From CAWDDG01 sp963801065 (GTDB lineage: Bacteria > Actinomycetota > Actinomycetes > Jiangellales > Jiangellaceae): 64,000 nucleotides of DNA. Below the pieces are notes generated by a model. The model was not told where the DNA came from, did no database searches, and saw only the letters and a list, made by a program, of their open reading frames with translations. Below, piece by piece: positions 60,422 to 64,000 of the stretch. Numbering within the stretch: the stretch's first letter is position 1; each line of letters begins with the position of its first letter. The stretch is from contig CAWDDG010000004.1 in the NCBI GenBank assembly GCA_963801065.1, positions 434,001 through 498,000 on the forward strand. Direction: 5' to 3'. The translations under genes and the position numbers were made by a program.

Positions 60422-62320
60422 ACACCCTTGGTTGGGCTCCTCGGCGACCCGGATGACGACGTTCGCACCGGGAGTTTGCTGGCTCCCGGCTTCCGGGTTC
60501 TGTGCGAAGACCTGGCCGGCCGGCTCGTCGCACGTCTCCTCCGGCTGGACGACGGGATTGAATCCCTGCTGGCGCAGCGTGGCCTCGGCAGATCCCTGGG
60601 GCTCGCCGGTGACGTCCGGCACGGGAACCGTCTGCGCCTGGCCACTGGAGATGATCAGGTTGACGGCGGACCCAGGCGCGACCTGAGCTCCAGCGGCCGG
60701 GTTGGTCTCGAGCACGACGTCCTGTGGCTGATCGCTCGCCCGCCGTTCGACGTTGCCGACAGCGAGACCTGCGGCCTCGATGGTGGCCCGGGCGTCGTCC
60801 AGGCTCTGGCCGATGACCGGCGGGACCGCGACCTGTTCCTGCGCCGCGGCGATGACCAGGTTGACGGCGCTGCCGACGGGGACCTCCTGGCCCGGGGCAG
60901 GGCTCGTCTCGAGAACCGTGTTCGGATCGGCATCGTCGTCCTCGCGCGGCGTGGTCGTGCCGACGACGAGGCCGGCTTGCGTGAGCGCCGCCGTCGCCTC
61001 CTCCAGGGTCATGCCGACAAGATTCGCTGGAATGGCGACAGTCTCGGGTGCGGCGGCCACGACCAGGTTGACCGACGAACCCTCGTCGACGCGCGTGTCA
61101 GGCGCCGGGTCCTGGCGGATCACGGTACCGGGCGCCTCTTCGCTCTCCTCGGGCGTGACGGTGCCCACCTCCAGTCCACGCCCGGTGATCAGCGCCGTGG
61201 CGGCTTCCTGGGTCTGGCCGACGACGTCGGGTACGCCGACCTGCTCCCCGCCTCCGTCACGGAAGGCGAGGTAGCCGATGATCCCGGCGACGGCGAGGAT
61301 GGCGACGGCCGCGAGCGCCAGCGTGCGCCAGGTCATGCCACGCCGCCCGAGCTCCTCATCCAGCTCGTCGTCGAGCTGGTCCATCGCCGTGGCGGTGGCG
61401 TAGCCGTAGCGGGTGTCGTCCAGCGGGCCCGGGGCGATGAACTGGGTCGCAGCAGAGGTGTCGTGCGCGGCCGCGACCGGCAGGCCGGCGGCGGCCCGCT
61501 CGAGATCGGCGCGCATCTCGTAGGCGCTCTGGTAGCGCTCGAGCCGGTCCTTGGCGAGCGACTTCATGACGATCGCGTCGACGTCACGCGGAATCGCCGG
61601 ATCGAGTGCGGACGGCGGCGTCGGCATTTCGCGGACGTGCGACACCGCCACCGAGACCAGCGACTCCCCGACGAAGGGCGGCCGCCCGGTCAGCAGCTCG
61701 TACAGCACGCAACCGGTCGAGTAGAGGTCGCTTCTCGCGTCGGCCTGCTCGCCGCGCGCCTGCTCCGGCGAGATGTACTGCGCCGTGCCGACCACGGCGG
61801 CGGTCTGGGTCAGCGTCACTCCGGTGTCAGCGAGTGACCGGGCGATGCCGAAGTCCATGACCTTGACTTCGCCGGAGCCAGTGATCATCACGTTGCCCGG
61901 TTTGATGTCGCGGTGCACGATGCCGGCCCGGTGGCTGTACTCCAGCGCGTCGAGCACGCCGGCGATCACCTCGATCGAGCGCTCGGTGGTGAACCGGGCC
62001 CGCTCGCGAAGCAGCTCGCGGAGCGTGCGCCCTTCGACGTACTCCATGACGATGTAGGGGATCCGGTGGCCGTCGAGCAGGTCCTCGCCGGTGTCGTACA
62101 CCGCGACGATGCTGCGGTGGTTCAACGACGCCGCGGACTGGGCTTCGCGCCGGAAGCGAGCCTGAAACGTGGCGTCGGTCGAATGGTCGACGCGGAGCAT
62201 CTTGATCGCGACGATGCGGCCCAGGCGCCGGTCGCGTCCCCGGCGGACCTCGGCCATGCCGCCGCGGCCGAGCACTTCACCCAGCTCGTAGCGATCACCG
62301 AGGAGTCGCGGCTCGCTCAT
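60416..62320 (-). CDS. pknB: Serine/threonine protein kinase PknB with four PASTA repeats
   Basis: A 634-residue transmembrane kinase that senses peptidoglycan fragments and controls growth and division. The kinase domain (about 9-275) has the glycine loop LGRGGMAEV, K40 in VAIKML, catalytic D138 in HRDIKPGN and DFG at 156-158. One transmembrane helix lies at 333-352 (TLALAAVAILAVAGIIGYLA). Outside are four PASTA repeats, starting near 361, 429, 498 and 566, with motifs such as VPDVVGQTQEAATALI and VPPVIGQSLDDARATI. Likely substrates in this window include CwlM and the MurJ-associated pseudokinase, by analogy with mycobacteria. The ATG overlaps the pknA stop. Confidence 0.96.
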   Translation of the reverse strand: MSEPRLLGDRYELGEVLGRGGMAEVRRGRDRRLGRIVAIKMLRVDHSTDATFQARFRREAQSAASLNHRSIVAVYDTGEDLLDGHRIPYIVMEYVEGRTLRELLRERARFTTERSIEVIAGVLDALEYSHRAGIVHRDIKPGNVMITGSGEVKVMDFGIARSLADTGVTLTQTAAVVGTAQYISPEQARGEQADARSDLYSTGCVLYELLTGRPPFVGESLVSVAVSHVREMPTPPSALDPAIPRDVDAIVMKSLAKDRLERYQSAYEMRADLERAAAGLPVAAAHDTSAATQFIAPGPLDDTRYGYATATAMDQLDDELDEELGRRGMTWRTLALAAVAILAVAGIIGYLAFRDGGGEQVGVPDVVGQTQEAATALITGRGLEVGTVTPEESEEAPGTVIRQDPAPDTRVDEGSSVNLVVAAAPETVAIPANLVGMTLEEATAALTQAGLVVGTTTPREDDDADPNTVLETSPAPGQEVPVGSAVNLVIAAAQEQVAVPPVIGQSLDDARATIEAAGLAVGNVERRASDQPQDVVLETNPAAGAQVAPGSAVNLIISSGQAQTVPVPDVTGEPQGSAEATLRQQGFNPVVQPEETCDEPAGQVFAQNPEAGSQQTPGANVVIRVAEEPNQGCG

Positions 62321-63696
62321 CCCTTGCCCTTTCCTGGATCGTCATCGACGCGCACGGTACCCGCCTCGGGTCCGCCTGTGTGGGGCGCGGGGGCTCCGGC
62401 TGCCTCGGGTGCTCCCGAGACCACGGCCACGATCACCAGCACGAGCACCACGATGCCCGCCAGCCCTGCGCGGGAGATCGGGTACCGCCGCCACGCGTCG
62501 CGGCCGAGGTGGACGACCTGCGGCCACCAATCCGTCCAGAGGTCCTGCGCCCCCGTGAGGGTCGCCGACGACGGCGGCACCCCGGCCTTGGCGGCATCGC
62601 GGGCGACGGCCGCGCCGGTCGTCTGGGCGCTGACGCCGGCCGGTGCGGCATTCGCCACACCGATGGGCGCGCCCTGAGCACCCCTGGCCGCGTCACGCTG
62701 CGCCGGGATCGCGGGATCGCGGGTCGCGCGCGCGGCTCGGTGCACGTGCGGTATTGGTCTGGTCTCGCCCGACGCCGGCCGAGCGTTGGACGGGTCTGCC
62801 CTGGCGGACGGCGGCTGCGGCGGTTCGACTCGGGCCGGGGACCCGCCTGCGAGCGCGCTGTCGAGGTCGTGCACGACGGCCCGCAGGTGCGCGGCGAGCT
62901 CGGCAGCCGACGGCGGCCGGTCCGCAGGATCCTTGGCCATCGCGGCGACGGTGACGATCCGCAGGACGTCGGGCACGGTGTTCGGAAGCGGCGGGGGCTC
63001 CTGCTCGAGATGCGCCCGAGCGACGTCGATCAGGGTGGCGCCGGTGAACGGACGGCTGCCGGCGAGACATTCGTGCAGCACGACGCCCAGCGTGTAGACG
63101 TCGCTGGCCGGGCTCGCCGGCCGGCCCTGCAATTGTTCCGGAGAGAGGTACGCAGCGGCGCCGAGCACGTGCCCGGTCGCCGTCAGCGGCACCTGCCCGG
63201 CGGCGCGGGCGATGCCGAAGTCGGTGATCTTGACGACGCCGTCCGCGGTGACCAGCAGGTTGCCCGGCGTGAGGTCGCGGTGGACGACGCCGGCTTCGTG
63301 CGCCGCATGCACGGCCTCGGCCGCCTGCGCGACGAGGTCGGCGACCCGACGCGGCTCGAGGCGGCCACCGGCGGCCAGCAGCTCGGACAACGGCTTGCCC
63401 GGCACATACTCCTGCACGATCCAAGGCGGCACGTCCGCCGCGACGCCGTCGTCGACATCGTGCACCCGCGCGATACCCGGATGCGCGAGCCGGGCGGCGA
63501 GCCGAGCCTCGGTACGGAAGCGCTCGACGGCGGTCGGGTCGCGTGCGTACTCCGGGCGGAGCACCTTGACCGCCACCGTTCGCTGCATGCGTTTGTCGTT
63601 GGCCAGCCACACCTCGCCCATCGAGCCACCGGCGAGGAAGCGGGCAAGCTCGTAACGTCCGGCAAGGATCTGCCCAGTCGCGGTCAACGCGGTCAC
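62317..63696 (-). CDS. pknA: Serine/threonine protein kinase PknA
   Basis: A 459-residue kinase with one C-terminal transmembrane helix and almost no extracellular part, matching PknA rather than PknB. The glycine loop is LAGGSMGEV, the ATP-binding lysine is K44 in VAVKVL, catalytic D141 is in HRDLTPGN and DFG is at 159-161. A roughly 130-residue Pro- and Ala-rich juxtamembrane linker precedes the helix (AGLAGIVVLVLVIVAVVSG). GTG 63696 overlaps the pbpA stop; the frame upstream belongs to the pbpA region and is not part of it. The order pbpA-pknA-pknB is conserved in actinobacteria and links peptidoglycan synthesis to kinase signalling. Confidence 0.94.
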   Translation of the reverse strand: MTALTATGQILAGRYELARFLAGGSMGEVWLANDKRMQRTVAVKVLRPEYARDPTAVERFRTEARLAARLAHPGIARVHDVDDGVAADVPPWIVQEYVPGKPLSELLAAGGRLEPRRVADLVAQAAEAVHAAHEAGVVHRDLTPGNLLVTADGVVKITDFGIARAAGQVPLTATGHVLGAAAYLSPEQLQGRPASPASDVYTLGVVLHECLAGSRPFTGATLIDVARAHLEQEPPPLPNTVPDVLRIVTVAAMAKDPADRPPSAAELAAHLRAVVHDLDSALAGGSPARVEPPQPPSARADPSNARPASGETRPIPHVHRAARATRDPAIPAQRDAARGAQGAPIGVANAAPAGVSAQTTGAAVARDAAKAGVPPSSATLTGAQDLWTDWWPQVVHLGRDAWRRYPISRAGLAGIVVLVLVIVAVVSGAPEAAGAPAPHTGGPEAGTVRVDDDPGKGKG

Positions 63697-64000
63697 GACC
63701 CGAGCACCGCCTCCATCACGGACTTCGCGATGGGTGCCGCGAGCCGGCCGCCGCCGATGTCGTTGGGCTCGACGCCGACAGCGTCTTCGATGACAACGGC
63801 AACGGCGACCCGAGCGTCGTCTGCGGGCGCGAACGACGTGAACCACGCGTACGGCGCCCGGCCCTCGGCGCTCTGTGCCGTGCCGGTCTTGCCGGCGACC
63901 TCGACGCCGTCCATCTGGGCGTTGCGCCCGGTGCCGTTCTCGACGACCTCGACCATCATCTGGGTGAGCTCGGCGGCCGACTCGGGCGACATGGCGCGGG
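63693..64000 (-). CDS. pbpA: Penicillin-binding protein, PbpA type (C-terminal part only)
   Basis: The last 102 codons of a class B penicillin-binding protein; the rest lies beyond the window. The transpeptidase KTG box is in VAGKTGTAQSAEG, preceded by TQMMVEVVENGTGRNAQ and followed by APYAWFTSFAPADDARVAV. The gene overlaps pknA by four bases, so the rodA-pbpA-pknA-pknB type operon is transcribed leftward through the window edge. An internal ATG at 63992 is not the real start. Confidence 0.94.
   Translation of the reverse strand, partial: RAMSPESAAELTQMMVEVVENGTGRNAQMDGVEVAGKTGTAQSAEGRAPYAWFTSFAPADDARVAVAVVIEDAVGVEPNDIGGGRLAAPIAKSVMEAVLGS

Overview
The window is a high-GC chromosomal segment around the replication origin of an actinobacterium (class Actinomycetes). 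The evidence is the conserved origin order rpmH-dnaA-dnaN-gnd-recF-DUF721-gyrB-gyrA-DUF3566-tRNA-Ile, the leftward run rnpA-yidD-yidC-jag-rsmG-parA-parB, three near-perfect parS sites, DnaA boxes of the TTGTCCACA type, and actinobacterial markers (CrgA, CwlM, SigM, DLW-39, PknA/PknB with PASTA repeats). gnd between dnaN and recF fits Streptomyces-, Frankia- or Propionibacteriales-like lineages; I cannot name a genus.

Layout. 1-11.7 kb: cca (cut by the window edge), a DUF1761 membrane protein, a Nudix hydrolase, a DUF6049 secreted or membrane protein, murJ, a membrane pseudokinase, sigM and its anti-sigma factor, trxB-trxA and cwlM. These are mostly overlapping cell-wall and stress genes. 11.7-20.6 kb: parS, a GNAT gene, then parB-parA-rsmG-jag-yidC-yidD-rnpA-rpmH on the minus strand, and dnaA on the plus strand. 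20.6-21.0 kb: oriC-like dnaA-dnaN spacer. 21.0-31.1 kb: dnaN, gnd, recF, DUF721, gyrB, gyrA, DUF3566 and tRNA-Ile(GAT).

From 31 to 56 kb the core order is interrupted by accessory DNA. It holds secreted and membrane orphans, a STAS and GAF-ANTAR signalling pair, a secreted beta-propeller, corA, DLW-39, a PHP phosphoesterase, tRNA-Ala(TGC), a 961-residue LuxR-family ATPase regulator, a MocR/cupin/RibD-like cassette, DUF1304, a broken endonuclease/phosphatase gene, a GbsR-controlled ABC exporter, an SDR, a QueA-like protein and a sugar-nucleotide-type epimerase. The 3' end of tRNA-Ala recurs twice downstream (45 bp and 26 bp), the signature of successive integrations at this tRNA, although no intact integrase is present. 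From 56 to 64 kb the core resumes: a DUF5324-like membrane protein with a histone-H1-like tail, a cyclophilin, a rhomboid protease, crgA, DUF881, pabA/trpG, pknB, pknA and the 3' end of pbpA.

Four genes (cca, DUF6049, DUF3566 and the endonuclease gene) are each split by apparent single-base indels at conserved positions, which points to residual sequencing error or real decay. The items I find most worth checking are the tRNA-Ala-derived att series, a tandem array of DnaA-box-like sites just upstream of tRNA-Ala, a 32-bp perfect inverted repeat that looks like a MITE, and a nested palindrome at 36.2-36.4 kb. I do not see a complete undescribed defence or biosynthetic system.
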